Shown: in pieces, positions 1 through 7,886 of the stretch
Position numbering within the stretch: position 1 is the first letter of the stretch
How the letters are laid out: every line of letters begins with the position of its first letter
Made by a program: the position numbers and the translations under genes
Notes under the pieces: model-generated
Databases searched by the model: none
The model's input: the letters and a program-made list of their open reading frames with translations, nothing else
What the model was told of the DNA's origin: nothing
Origin: Sedimenticola sp.
Lineage (GTDB): Bacteria > Pseudomonadota > Gammaproteobacteria > Chromatiales > Chromatiaceae
Direction: 5' to 3'
DNA: 10,236 nt
Assembly (NCBI GenBank): GCA_030619405.1
Contig: JAUXBK010000083.1
Location: 1 to 10,236, forward strand

Positions 1-56
1 AGGGGATTTGAGGAGGGGGGACTGAACGGTTACCATCCATGTGCTACACGGCATTT

Positions 57-69
57 GAACATCCTGTTC
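57..69. promoter_or_regulatory. Palindrome upstream of metH promoter
   Basis: GAACA-TCC-TGTTC is a perfect 5-bp inverted repeat with a 3-bp centre. It is flanked by a direct repeat of CGGCAT at 49-54 and 69-74, 20 bp apart. Its centre lies about 70 bp upstream of the transcription start expected from the TATAAT at 122-127, a common place for an activator site. It does not fit the MetR consensus TGAA-N5-TTCA, and the spacing is one base off the Gram-positive LexA box. No regulator can be named, and a chance palindrome of this size is possible. Confidence 0.22.
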
Positions 70-98
70 GGCATGGGGCGACGTTCCAAAATGGGAAG

Positions 99-127
99 TT
101 ATTGTTGGACAAGCCCTAAGGTATAAT
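99..127 (+). promoter_or_regulatory. Candidate metH promoter
   Basis: TATAAT at 122-127 is a perfect sigma70 -10 hexamer, 38 bp before the metH ATG, so transcription would start near 134 and leave a leader of about 32 nt. The -35 region is poor: TTATTG at 99-104 has the ideal 17-bp spacing but matches TTGACA weakly, and TTGGAC at 105-110 fits better but is only 11 bp away. This pattern suggests a promoter helped by an activator. No cobalamin-riboswitch box was seen in 1-165. Confidence 0.42.
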
Positions 128-165
128 CCCTCATTTCAGCGACCCCCCACCGTGAAGCACCCTCA

Positions 166-3100
166 ATGACACAGCATTCCCGCGACCGCACACCCGAACT
201 CCAGGCCCTGCTCAGGGAGCGCATCCTGATCCTGGATGGCGCCATGGGTACCATGATCCAGCGTTACAATCTAGAGGAGGCGGACTACCGGGGCGAGCGG
301 TTCCGGGAGTGGCCCTGCGACCTGAAGGGGAACAACGACCTGCTCTCTCTCACCCGGCCTGCCCTGATCCAGGATATCCACCGCGCCTACCTGGGGGTGG
401 GTGCGGAGATCATCGAGACCAATACCTTCAACGCCAACCGCATCTCCATGGCCGACTACTCCATGGAACAGCTGAGCCGGGAGATCAACCTCGCTGCGGC
501 ACGGCTGGCGCGAGAGGCGGCAGACGACTTCTCCACCCCTGACCGGCCGCGCTTCGTGAGCGGGGTGCTGGGGCCTACCAACCGCACCTGTTCCTTGTCA
601 CCGGATGTCAACGACCCGGGGATGCGCAACGTCACCTTCGACGACCTGGTGCAGGCCTACGACGAAGCGCTGCAGGGGCTGATCGAGGGCGGGGTGGATA
701 TCCTGCTGATCGAGACCATCTTCGACACGCTAAATGCCAAGGCGGCGGTGTTCGCCATCGAGCAGCGCTTCGAGGAGCAGGGGTTCAGGCTGCCGGTGAT
801 GATCTCCGGCACCATCACCGACGCCTCCGGGCGCACCCTGTCGGGCCAGACCACAGAAGCCTTCTACAATGCCCTGCGGCATGCCCGCCCCCTTTCCATC
901 GGCCTCAACTGCGCCCTGGGGCCCGATCAGCTACGACAGTATGTGGCAGAGCTCTCCCAGCTCTGCGAGACCCACGTATCGGTCCACCCCAACGCCGGCC
1001 TGCCCAACGAGTTCGGCCAGTACGATCTGGGACCGGAAGAGATGGCCCGGCAGATCGGCGAGTGGGCTGCCAGCGGCTTCATCAACATTGTCGGCGGTTG
1101 CTGCGGCACCACGCCGGAGCACATCCAGGCGATCGCTGAAGCGGCAGGCCGGCACTCCCCCAGGCCACTGCCGGATATCCCGGTGGCGTGCCGCCTCTCC
1201 GGCCTGGAGCCGCTCAACATCGGCCCAGACTCACTGTTCGTCAATGTGGGGGAGCGGGCCAATGTCACCGGTTCGGCCCGCTTTAAGCGTCTGATCATGG
1301 ATGAGCAGTACGAACAGGCACTGGAAGTCTGCCGCCAGCAGGTGGAGAACGGCGCCCAGGTCATCGACATCAACATGGACGAGGCGATGCTCGACTCCCA
1401 GGCGGCGATGGTGCGATTCCTCAACCTGATCGCCACCGAGCCCGAGATCTCCAAGGTGCCGGTGATGGTGGACTCCTCCAAGTGGACGGTACTGGAGGCA
1501 GGACTGAAGTGCGTGCAGGGCAAAGGGATCGTCAACTCCATCTCCCTCAAAGAGGGTGAGGAAAGCTTCATCCGCCAGGCCCAACTGGTGCGTCACTACG
1601 GGGCAGCCGCGGTGGTGATGGCATTCGACGAGGCAGGGCAGGCAGACACCCGGGAGCGCAAGGTGGCGATCTGTGCCCGCGCCTACCGGATCCTGACCGA
1701 GCTGGCGGGCTTCCCCCCGGAAGATATCATCTTCGACCCCAACGTGTTTGCGATTGCCACCGGCATCGAGGAGCACGACAACTACGGCGTCGATTTCATC
1801 GAGGCGACCCGCCAGATCAAACAGACCCTGCCGCACACCCTGGTCTCCGGTGGCATCTCCAACGTCTCCTTCTCTTTCCGGGGCAACAACCCGGTGCGGG
1901 AGGCGATCCACGCCGTATTCCTGTACCACGCCATCCAGGCCGGCCTGGACATGGGCATCGTCAACGCCAGCCAGCTGGCGATCTACGACGACCTGCCGAC
2001 CGAGCTGCGTGAACGGGTGGAGGAGGTGGTGCTCAACCGCCGGGCGGACGCGACCGAACGGCTGTTGGAGGTCGTCGACAGATACCGGGGGGACGGCAAG
2101 GGGACGGTGAAGAAAGAGGACCAGGCCTGGCGCAGCTGGCCGGTGAGCAAGCGGCTGGAACACGCCCTGGTGAAGGGGATCACCGAGTTCGTCGAAGAGG
2201 ATACAGAAGAAGCCCGACAGCGGGCGGCACGCAGCCTCGACGTAATCGAGGGTCCGCTGATGGACGGCATGAACGTGGTCGGTGGCCTGTTCGGCGAGGG
2301 CAAAATGTTTCTGCCTCAGGTGGTCAAGTCGGCGCGGGTGATGAAGAAGGCCGTTGCCTATCTGGAGCCCTTCATCGAAGAGGAAAAGATGGCAGGCGAC
2401 GTCCAGGCCCAGGGCAGGATCCTGATGGCCACGGTGAAGGGGGACGTACACGACATCGGCAAGAACATCGTGGGCGTGGTGCTCCAGTGCAACAGCTACG
2501 AAGTGATCGACCTCGGCGTCATGGTGCCCGCAGAGACCATCCTGCAGCAGGCCATAGAGCACAAAGTGGACATCATCGGGCTCTCCGGCCTGATCACACC
2601 GTCCCTGGACGAGATGGTGCACCTGGCGAAGGAGATGGAGCGGCTGGAGATGCGCATTCCCCTTTTGATCGGCGGTGCCACCACCTCCCTGATCCACACC
2701 GCGGTAAAGATCGACCCGGCATACACTGGTCCGACCATCTACGTCCCGGACGCCTCCCGGGCGGTCGGGGTGGCCAGCAGCCTGCTCTCGGAGAGCCGGC
2801 GCGGGGCCTATGTCGAAGGGATCAGTAGTGAGTATGAAGCGGCCCGGCTGCGCCGCGCCGGTCAACAGAAGAGCCGCAGCCTGGCCACCCTGGCAGAGGC
2901 ACGGTCCAACCCCACGCCTATCCACTGGAGCAACTATACCCCGCCACTGCCCAGACAGGCGGGGGTCCAGGTACTCACGGACGTGCCACTGGAGCAGATC
3001 GTGCCATTCATCGACTGGACCTTCTTCTTCCACGCCTGGGAGTTGAAGGGGCGTTACCCCAACATCCTGCAGGATGCGGTTAAAGGAGAGGAGGCGCGCC

Positions 3101-3855
3101 GACTGTTTGACGATGCCCGGGCCATGCTGAAACGGATCGTAGCGGAAAAATGGCTGCGGGCAGCCGCGGTGATCGGCCTGTTCCCGGCCAGCCAGGCGGA
3201 GGACAGCGTAGAGGTGTTCCGGGACGAGGCAGGCATGGAGAAGATTGCCACACTCCATTTCCTGCGCAAGCAGGGACGCCAGCCAAAGGGCAAGTACAAC
3301 GAGTGCCTGGCAGACTTCATCGCCCCCCGGGAGAGCGGTCTGAAAGATGCCATCGGCGGGTTTGCCTGCACCACTGGTCTGGGTATCGATGAACGGGTCG
3401 CCGCCTTCGAATCGGACCATGACGACTACAATGCCATCATGCTGAAGGCGATCGCCGACCGGCTGGCGGAGGCGATGGCCGAGTGGCTGCATCTGCAGGT
3501 ACGGCGCCAGTACTGGGGTTATGCCGGCGACGAATCGCTGGGTAATGAGGCACTGATCGCAGAGAAGTACCAGGGCATCCGGCCAGCCATGGGCTATCCG
3601 GCCAGCCCGGACCACACTGAGAAAACCATCCTGTGGGAGTTGCTGAAAGTGGAGCAGAGCACCGGCATCTGGCTTACCGAATCGATGGCGATGGTACCTA
3701 CGGCCTCGGTCAGCGGCCTCTACTTCAGCCATCCCGATGCCCGCTATTTCGCGGTTGGCAGGATCGGCCGGGACCAGGTGGCGGATTACGCCCGGCGCAA
3801 GGGGATGACACTTGAGGAGACGGAGCGCTGGCTCGCGCCCAATCTCGCCTATTGA
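166..3855 (+). CDS. metH: Cobalamin-dependent methionine synthase MetH
   Basis: Transfers a methyl group from 5-methyltetrahydrofolate via cobalamin to homocysteine, giving methionine and tetrahydrofolate in the cytoplasm. At 1229 residues it is almost the same length as E. coli MetH (1227), and all modules are present in order. The homocysteine-binding domain (about 10-330) has zinc ligands C249 in LNCALGP and C312/C313 in GGCCGTT. The folate-binding domain (about 350-620) follows. The four-helix cap (about 650-740) is next. The B12 domain has the base-off ligand H762 in DVHDIGKN. The SAM-dependent reactivation domain (about 900-1229) includes R1139 in RPAMGYP, the likely SAM-binding arginine. 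The ATG at 166 gives the family's usual N-terminus, though no clear Shine-Dalgarno precedes it. No frameshift or missing catalytic residue is visible. It stands alone, with 217 bp to the next gene. The identification is secure. Confidence 0.98.
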   Translation: MTQHSRDRTPELQALLRERILILDGAMGTMIQRYNLEEADYRGERFREWPCDLKGNNDLLSLTRPALIQDIHRAYLGVGAEIIETNTFNANRISMADYSMEQLSREINLAAARLAREAADDFSTPDRPRFVSGVLGPTNRTCSLSPDVNDPGMRNVTFDDLVQAYDEALQGLIEGGVDILLIETIFDTLNAKAAVFAIEQRFEEQGFRLPVMISGTITDASGRTLSGQTTEAFYNALRHARPLSIGLNCALGPDQLRQYVAELSQLCETHVSVHPNAGLPNEFGQYDLGPEEMARQIGEWAASGFINIVGGCCGTTPEHIQAIAEAAGRHSPRPLPDIPVACRLSGLEPLNIGPDSLFVNVGERANVTGSARFKRLIMDEQYEQALEVCRQQVENGAQVIDINMDEAMLDSQAAMVRFLNLIATEPEISKVPVMVDSSKWTVLEAGLKCVQGKGIVNSISLKEGEESFIRQAQLVRHYGAAAVVMAFDEAGQADTRERKVAICARAYRILTELAGFPPEDIIFDPNVFAIATGIEEHDNYGVDFIEATRQIKQTLPHTLVSGGISNVSFSFRGNNPVREAIHAVFLYHAIQAGLDMGIVNASQLAIYDDLPTELRERVEEVVLNRRADATERLLEVVDRYRGDGKGTVKKEDQAWRSWPVSKRLEHALVKGITEFVEEDTEEARQRAARSLDVIEGPLMDGMNVVGGLFGEGKMFLPQVVKSARVMKKAVAYLEPFIEEEKMAGDVQAQGRILMATVKGDVHDIGKNIVGVVLQCNSYEVIDLGVMVPAETILQQAIEHKVDIIGLSGLITPSLDEMVHLAKEMERLEMRIPLLIGGATTSLIHTAVKIDPAYTGPTIYVPDASRAVGVASSLLSESRRGAYVEGISSEYEAARLRRAGQQKSRSLATLAEARSNPTPIHWSNYTPPLPRQAGVQVLTDVPLEQIVPFIDWTFFFHAWELKGRYPNILQDAVKGEEARRLFDDARAMLKRIVAEKWLRAAAVIGLFPASQAEDSVEVFRDEAGMEKIATLHFLRKQGRQPKGKYNECLADFIAPRESGLKDAIGGFACTTGLGIDERVAAFESDHDDYNAIMLKAIADRLAEAMAEWLHLQVRRQYWGYAGDESLGNEALIAEKYQGIRPAMGYPASPDHTEKTILWELLKVEQSTGIWLTESMAMVPTASVSGLYFSHPDARYFAVGRIGRDQVADYARRKGMTLEETERWLAPNLAY

Positions 3856-3906
3856 CCGGTCTGCTCTAAGGAACGTTCATGAAATAACTTACACACGGAG
3901 CGGTGG

Positions 3907-3960
3907 GTCAGAACCGGCTCCCGTTAATCTGACAAAGTAGATTTAGAATCTGACACAGTA
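3907..3960. repeat. Repeats on a 21-bp period upstream of the peroxiredoxin gene
   Basis: AATCTGACAAAGTA (3926-3939) is repeated as AATCTGACACAGTA (3947-3960), 13 of 14 bases identical and exactly 21 bp apart. A third copy of the core in inverted orientation, GTCAGA (3907-3912), starts 21 bp before the first TCTGAC (3928). Overlapping dyads are also present: AATCT-N8-AGATT (3926-3943) and AGATT-TAG-AATCT (3939-3951). Two helical turns of spacing puts all copies on one DNA face, which suits an operator array. Multiple short terminal repeats are also typical of some insertion-sequence ends, so a relic IS end is an alternative. A weak stem, GGAGC/GCTCC (3897-3901/3917-3921), overlaps the left side but has no T-run, so it is a poor terminator for metH. 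Confidence 0.5.
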
Positions 3961-4000
3961 CTCCGCGTGGGCATAAAAAAACGCGCCATCAGAATCCTTC

Positions 4001-4029
4001 TTGACCTGGGCCAGCGAGCCAACTAAATT
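4001..4029 (+). promoter_or_regulatory. Candidate promoter of the peroxiredoxin gene
   Basis: TTGACC (4001-4006) and TAAATT (4024-4029), separated by 17 bp, form a good sigma70-type promoter that would start transcription near 4036. The peroxiredoxin ATG follows at 4073 with a strong AAAGGAG site at 4061-4067. An 8-bp palindrome CTATATAG (4038-4045) lies just at or after the predicted start, a typical repressor position. The repeats at 3907-3960 end about 40 bp upstream of the -35 element. If the downstream genes form an operon, this is its most likely promoter. Confidence 0.5.
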
Positions 4030-4072
4030 TCCCAACACTATATAGGATAATAATAGCCCTAAAGGAGATATC

Positions 4073-4537
4073 ATGCTGAAATCCGGAGACCCGGCGCCGG
4101 AGTTCGAGCTGCCCAGTACAGACCTGGAGATGATGACCTCAGGGGAGTTCAAGGGGAAAAAGAACCTGGTGCTCTATTTTTATCCCAAGGACGACACCCC
4201 TGGCTGCACCTTGGAAGCGATCGAGTTTTCGGATCTACTGGCACAGTTCCAGGCACAGGAGACGGATGTAGTCGGGGTGAGCAGGGACAACTGCCACAGT
4301 CATGGCGATTTCAGGGACAAGCATGGTCTCACCATCCGTCTGCTGGCAGATACCGACGGGGTGCTGTGCCACGCATACGGTGTGTGGCGGGAAAAGGAGG
4401 CCCACGGCGTGAAACGTATGGGAATACTCCGCTCCAGCTTCATCATCGACAGGCAGGGTGTGGTGCGTCATGCCCTCTATGATGTAAAACCCAAAGGCCA
4501 TGCGGCACAGGTTCTGGCACTTGTCAGGGCGCTCTAG
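4073..4537 (+). CDS. bcp: Thioredoxin-dependent peroxiredoxin, Bcp/PrxQ family
   Basis: Cytoplasmic thiol peroxidase that reduces hydrogen peroxide and organic hydroperoxides. The protein has 154 residues, the usual Bcp length, starting with the family pattern GDPAPEFELP. The peroxidatic cysteine is C45 in DDTPGCTLEA, inside the conserved PxxxT/SxxC active site. The position five residues later, which holds the resolving C50 in E. coli Bcp, is isoleucine here. Other cysteines are C74 (in SRDNCHSH) and C99 (in VLCHAYGVW). The enzyme may therefore work as a 1-Cys type or use C74 or C99 for resolution. The ATG is well supported by AAAGGAG six bases upstream. It has its own promoter and is followed after 68 bp by the kinase gene, which may be co-transcribed. 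The family call is firm; the exact subclass is inferred. Confidence 0.95.
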   Translation: MLKSGDPAPEFELPSTDLEMMTSGEFKGKKNLVLYFYPKDDTPGCTLEAIEFSDLLAQFQAQETDVVGVSRDNCHSHGDFRDKHGLTIRLLADTDGVLCHAYGVWREKEAHGVKRMGILRSSFIIDRQGVVRHALYDVKPKGHAAQVLALVRAL

Positions 4538-4552
4538 GAGTCAGGATCCAGA

Positions 4553-4609
4553 ATGGAATTTCGACAGGTAATAGTCGGCCTGAGGCACTGCCTCGCTAGA
4601 ACTCCGTGA
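4553..4609 (+). CDS. Possible leader ORF coupled to the kinase gene
   Basis: An 18-codon ORF (MEFRQVIVGLRHCLARTP) starts at an ATG preceded by AGGA at 4543-4546 with good spacing. Its TGA stop (4607-4609) overlaps the kinase GTG start (4606-4608) as GTGA. The kinase start itself has no visible Shine-Dalgarno, so translation could be coupled through this short ORF, with ribosomes ending here and restarting on the GTG. The peptide resembles nothing known to me and may matter only as a translated leader. Short ORFs arise by chance; the support is the matching ribosome site plus the stop/start overlap. Confidence 0.3.
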   Translation: MEFRQVIVGLRHCLARTP

Positions 4610-6981
4610 AACTCCGCACCCAGATCCTGTTGTTCTTTCTGTTGTTCGCACTGACGCCGTTGATCACGGCGGTGGTGCTCAATCTGCCGCTGGTGCTGGC
4701 GCGGATGGAGCTGTTCTACCACAAAGCCTACCTGCAGAACCTGCGCGCCGACTTCCGGGATCTGGATCAGCACCTGGCCTCACGTGATGAGATGGTGCGG
4801 CTGCTGGCGAAACTTCCAGAGCCGGGCACGCTGCTGGAAGAGCAGGTGCAGCAGGGTGAAAAGACCATCGACCACGCTCGGGCCCGCTACACCCAGTGGA
4901 TCAACCAGATCCTGAAGGACCAGCTGGACATCTTTCAAATCGTCTTCTTCGATCTCAAGGGGCAGGAGCGCTTCTGGCTGGAACGGGATCAGGCGACTCA
5001 AGAATGGCACCCCACCCTGAAGCGCCCCACCCGCCCGCAAAGCAGTTTTATCCTCAGCGGCGTCAAAGGCAAGCCCGGGCAGGTGCTGGTCAGCCCGATC
5101 AGTCTGGACCCGGAAGCAGGGGCGACCGACCCGCGGCGCTTCATGACCCTGCGGCTGATCAGCCCGATCGATGACCCGACGGGAAATGAGTCCATGGGTG
5201 CAGTCATGATCAGCATCGATGTGGGCGGTATTGCGCGCTACTACAGCAACACCCTGTGGGCAGGCAGTGACGGTCAGTTCCTCGAGCACGCGGGCGCCCA
5301 TGCTTCCAAAGGCAATGCCTTCAGCCGTTACCCGGGTCTGAAGGAGCTGTTCGCTAAAGGTAAGCCGGTACTCTGGGAAGGCGATGGACAACAGATCATG
5401 TGGGTACCCATGTTTCTCACCGAACACTCCGGCCCCCTGTGGGTGGGACGCCAGGTTGATCCATCACCCATCGCCCAGTTCCGCAATGCGTTGACCCTGC
5501 GGGTACTGACGATCGTCTTCGCCCTGTCGGTCGCCGTCTGGTTTGCGGCCCGCTGGGTGGCCAAACGTACCGATCGGCTGAGCCATGAACTGCTGGGTGG
5601 GCTGCAACGGGTACTACAGGACGAAGAGCGCGTCACCTTCAACTGGCAGCGCCCCCAGGAGTTGAAACAGCTGGGTGAGAGGCTGTCACGGCTGGCGGCA
5701 GAGCACAACGAGAATACCCGCAATCTAAGGGCCCACGCCCAGAAACTGGAAGAGTCGAACCGGTATAAGTCCGAGTTTCTGGCCAATGTCAGCCATGAAC
5801 TGCGTACCCCTCTCAACTCCATCCTGCTGCTCTCCAAACTGCTGGCGGACAGAAACAGCGGACTGCCCCCGGAGCAGATAAAACAGGCACAGGTAATCCA
5901 TGAGGCGGGCGCAGACCTTCAGACCCTGATCGACAACATCCTGGATCTGTCACGTATCGAGGCCCAACGCACCACCTTCCACCTGGAGGGAATCGACCTG
6001 CCCGGCCTGTTGCAGGATCTGGTGGAACTGGTCCGCCCCCAGTTCGAGGTCAAAGGCCTCCCTCTGAAGCTGGAGATCGACAGCGCTGCCCCCCGGCGCG
6101 CCTGGTCAGACCCGGACAAGGTACGCCAGATCATAAAGAATTTTCTCTCCAATGCCGTGAAGTTCACCGACCGGGGAAGCGTCACCCTGAAGCTTAGTAA
6201 CGCGGGTAAATCACCACCCTGCCTCGCTGCCCTCCGCATCAGTGTACTGGACACGGGCATCGGCATTCACGCGTCCCAGCAGGGACACATCTTCGAGGCC
6301 TTCCGGCAGGCGGATGGTTCCACCAGCCGGCGCTACGGAGGCACTGGCCTGGGGCTCTCCATCAGCCAGCAACTCAGCCAGCTGCTGGGCGGTTGTATCG
6401 AACTGGAGAGTGAAGAGGGCAAAGGTTCGGTCTTTTCTCTTCTGCTCCCACTGGAATTGAAGCAGGTGAAGCGGGAACAGACATCATCCGCGACCGGGGA
6501 TGACGCCACCACCCTGTCCATACCCCGTGTGGCAGACAACCATGCCCCATCATCTGACAGCACCTCCCGTGACACCACAGCCGAACCGGAAGCGGTGGAG
6601 ATCCGGGGTCACCGGGTACTGCTGGTGGACGATGATGTCCGCAATCTGCTGTCGCTGACACCAGTGCTGGAATCCTGGGGTCTGGATGTAACAGCAGCTG
6701 GAGATGGCCACGAGGCAATGGAGGTGCTGGAGGAGGATGAGTTCTCCATCGTATTGATGGACCTCATGATGCCGGAAATGGACGGCTATGATACGATCAG
6801 GTGTATTCGCAGCCGGCCGCAACTCAGGGACCTTTCGATCATCGCCCTGACTGCCAGAACCGGGGAGAAAGAGAGGGAGGCGTGTCTGGAGGCGGGCGCC
6901 GATGACTTTCTCTCCAAACCGGTGGATCTCCAGGAACTGAAACAGACCATAGCCCGGCATCTGCCGCTCAAACTGACATGA
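4606..6981 (+). CDS. Membrane hybrid histidine kinase with Cache-like sensor and receiver
   Basis: A 791-residue sensor kinase. TM1 (about 7-31) and TM2 (about 300-319) enclose a periplasmic region of about 270 residues that looks like a Cache-type small-molecule sensor. A HAMP-like or coiled linker (about 320-385) leads to a HisKA domain with phospho-accepting H397 in NVSHELRTPLNS. The ATPase domain has an N box (N512, N516), G1 DTGIGI (549-554) and G2 GGTGLGLSI (from 578). A low-complexity linker (about 620-662) joins a C-terminal receiver with acidic D675-D677, phospho-acceptor D719 in LMDLMMP, T749 and K771. All catalytic residues are present, so it should autophosphorylate and relay to its own receiver. 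GTG is chosen because it directly precedes TM1; it overlaps a short upstream ORF. The stop overlaps the next gene by 4 nt (ATGA), so the two are probably co-translated. The ligand is unknown. Confidence 0.93.
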   Translation: MKLRTQILLFFLLFALTPLITAVVLNLPLVLARMELFYHKAYLQNLRADFRDLDQHLASRDEMVRLLAKLPEPGTLLEEQVQQGEKTIDHARARYTQWINQILKDQLDIFQIVFFDLKGQERFWLERDQATQEWHPTLKRPTRPQSSFILSGVKGKPGQVLVSPISLDPEAGATDPRRFMTLRLISPIDDPTGNESMGAVMISIDVGGIARYYSNTLWAGSDGQFLEHAGAHASKGNAFSRYPGLKELFAKGKPVLWEGDGQQIMWVPMFLTEHSGPLWVGRQVDPSPIAQFRNALTLRVLTIVFALSVAVWFAARWVAKRTDRLSHELLGGLQRVLQDEERVTFNWQRPQELKQLGERLSRLAAEHNENTRNLRAHAQKLEESNRYKSEFLANVSHELRTPLNSILLLSKLLADRNSGLPPEQIKQAQVIHEAGADLQTLIDNILDLSRIEAQRTTFHLEGIDLPGLLQDLVELVRPQFEVKGLPLKLEIDSAAPRRAWSDPDKVRQIIKNFLSNAVKFTDRGSVTLKLSNAGKSPPCLAALRISVLDTGIGIHASQQGHIFEAFRQADGSTSRRYGGTGLGLSISQQLSQLLGGCIELESEEGKGSVFSLLLPLELKQVKREQTSSATGDDATTLSIPRVADNHAPSSDSTSRDTTAEPEAVEIRGHRVLLVDDDVRNLLSLTPVLESWGLDVTAAGDGHEAMEVLEEDEFSIVLMDLMMPEMDGYDTIRCIRSRPQLRDLSIIALTARTGEKEREACLEAGADDFLSKPVDLQELKQTIARHLPLKLT

Positions 6982-7853
6982 AACGTTACTCCGGTTTCAA
7001 GCTCTTGATCGTCGATGACCACGAGCACAACCTTTTTACTCTGCGCACTCTGATCCGGAAGCACATGGACGTGCAGATTCTGGAGGCCTCTTCGGGTCAG
7101 CAGGCACTGGATATCGCCCTCAAGGAGCCCGGTATCGATCTGATCATCCTGGACGTACAGATGCCGGAGATGGATGGCTTTCAGACCGCGTCCATGCTCA
7201 AGATCCGCAAGAAGACCCGGGGCATCCCCATCATCTTCCTCACCGCCGCCTTCAAGACCCAGGAGTTTCAGCAGAAAGGCTATGAGGTGGGTGGTGCCGA
7301 CTATCTGTTGAAACCAATAGACGACAACCAGCTGATCAACAAGATCAGCACCTATTTCCGGCTGATCGAAAAGGAGCGTGGGCTGAACCGGGTGCTGGAG
7401 CAGAAAGTGGCGGAGCGCACTGCAGAGCTGGCCCAGGCCAAAATGCATCTGGAAAATATCATCCGAAACATGGGGGAGGCTCTGCTGATACTCGACCCGG
7501 AAGGCAGAATCAAAGAGGCCAATCCTGCGGCCTGCCGGATGCTGGGCTACACTGAAGAGGGATTGAAGGAACTCTTCATCAGCGATGTCTTCGAGGAGGA
7601 GGAAGACGAACAGGCAGGCGCCTTCATGGGCACCTGGCTGGAGGCTTTGATACGCGTTGGCGTCCTGAGCAAGATCGAAGCACGCTTCATCGCGCGGGAT
7701 GGCCGCCGGGTGCCGATACTCTTTTCGCGCACCGCATTGAAAGATGATCAGGAGAGAATTACTGACATCATCTGTATCGCAAAAAACATGACCGGATATG
7801 TCCGTAAAAGTGATCCACCGGAAGTGGCAGCGGCAGCCAGCGACACGCTTTGA
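6978..7853 (+). CDS. Response regulator REC-PAS without effector domain
   Basis: A 291-residue protein, the likely partner of the kinase whose stop codon it overlaps. The receiver (about 7-125) has acidic D13/D14, phospho-acceptor D59 in ILDVQMPEMDG, T89 and K112 in YLLKP. A helical signalling linker (about 129-158, QKVAERTAELAQAK) leads into a PAS domain (about 159-275; NMGEALLILDPEGRI, EANPAACRMLGY). The protein then ends after a short Ala-rich tail. REC-PAS is normally followed by a kinase, GGDEF or similar module; none is encoded here, and the next gene begins in a new frame. It could act as a phosphorylation-controlled binding protein or feed a phosphorelay with the hybrid kinase. No cofactor ligand for the PAS can be identified. 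The 33-nt gap to the repressor gene suggests the same transcript. Confidence 0.9.
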   Translation: MKRYSGFKLLIVDDHEHNLFTLRTLIRKHMDVQILEASSGQQALDIALKEPGIDLIILDVQMPEMDGFQTASMLKIRKKTRGIPIIFLTAAFKTQEFQQKGYEVGGADYLLKPIDDNQLINKISTYFRLIEKERGLNRVLEQKVAERTAELAQAKMHLENIIRNMGEALLILDPEGRIKEANPAACRMLGYTEEGLKELFISDVFEEEEDEQAGAFMGTWLEALIRVGVLSKIEARFIARDGRRVPILFSRTALKDDQERITDIICIAKNMTGYVRKSDPPEVAAAASDTL

Positions 7854-7886
7854 GCTCCGCCCCATGAGCAGTAGCAGGAGTAAAGT

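Noticed and set aside
1..165. Cobalamin or SAM-type riboswitch before metH
   Set aside because: No B12-box or other riboswitch core was recognised, and the predicted leader is only about 32 nt.
1231..3732. Very long open frame (833 codons) on the minus strand opposite metH
   Set aside because: It lies wholly antisense to a conserved full-length gene, has no recognisable domain, and long antisense frames are common in GC-rich genes.
3965..3987. Possible terminator around the run of seven A residues
   Set aside because: The flanking GCG/CGC stem is too short to form a real terminator on either strand.
4780..5427. 215-codon minus-strand frame opposite the kinase sensor region
   Set aside because: Antisense to the well-supported kinase gene, with no start signal or recognisable motif.
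6786..7865. 359-codon minus-strand frame opposite the kinase receiver and the REC-PAS gene
   Set aside because: It crosses two well-supported overlapping genes on the other strand and shows no protein family pattern; a shadow frame.
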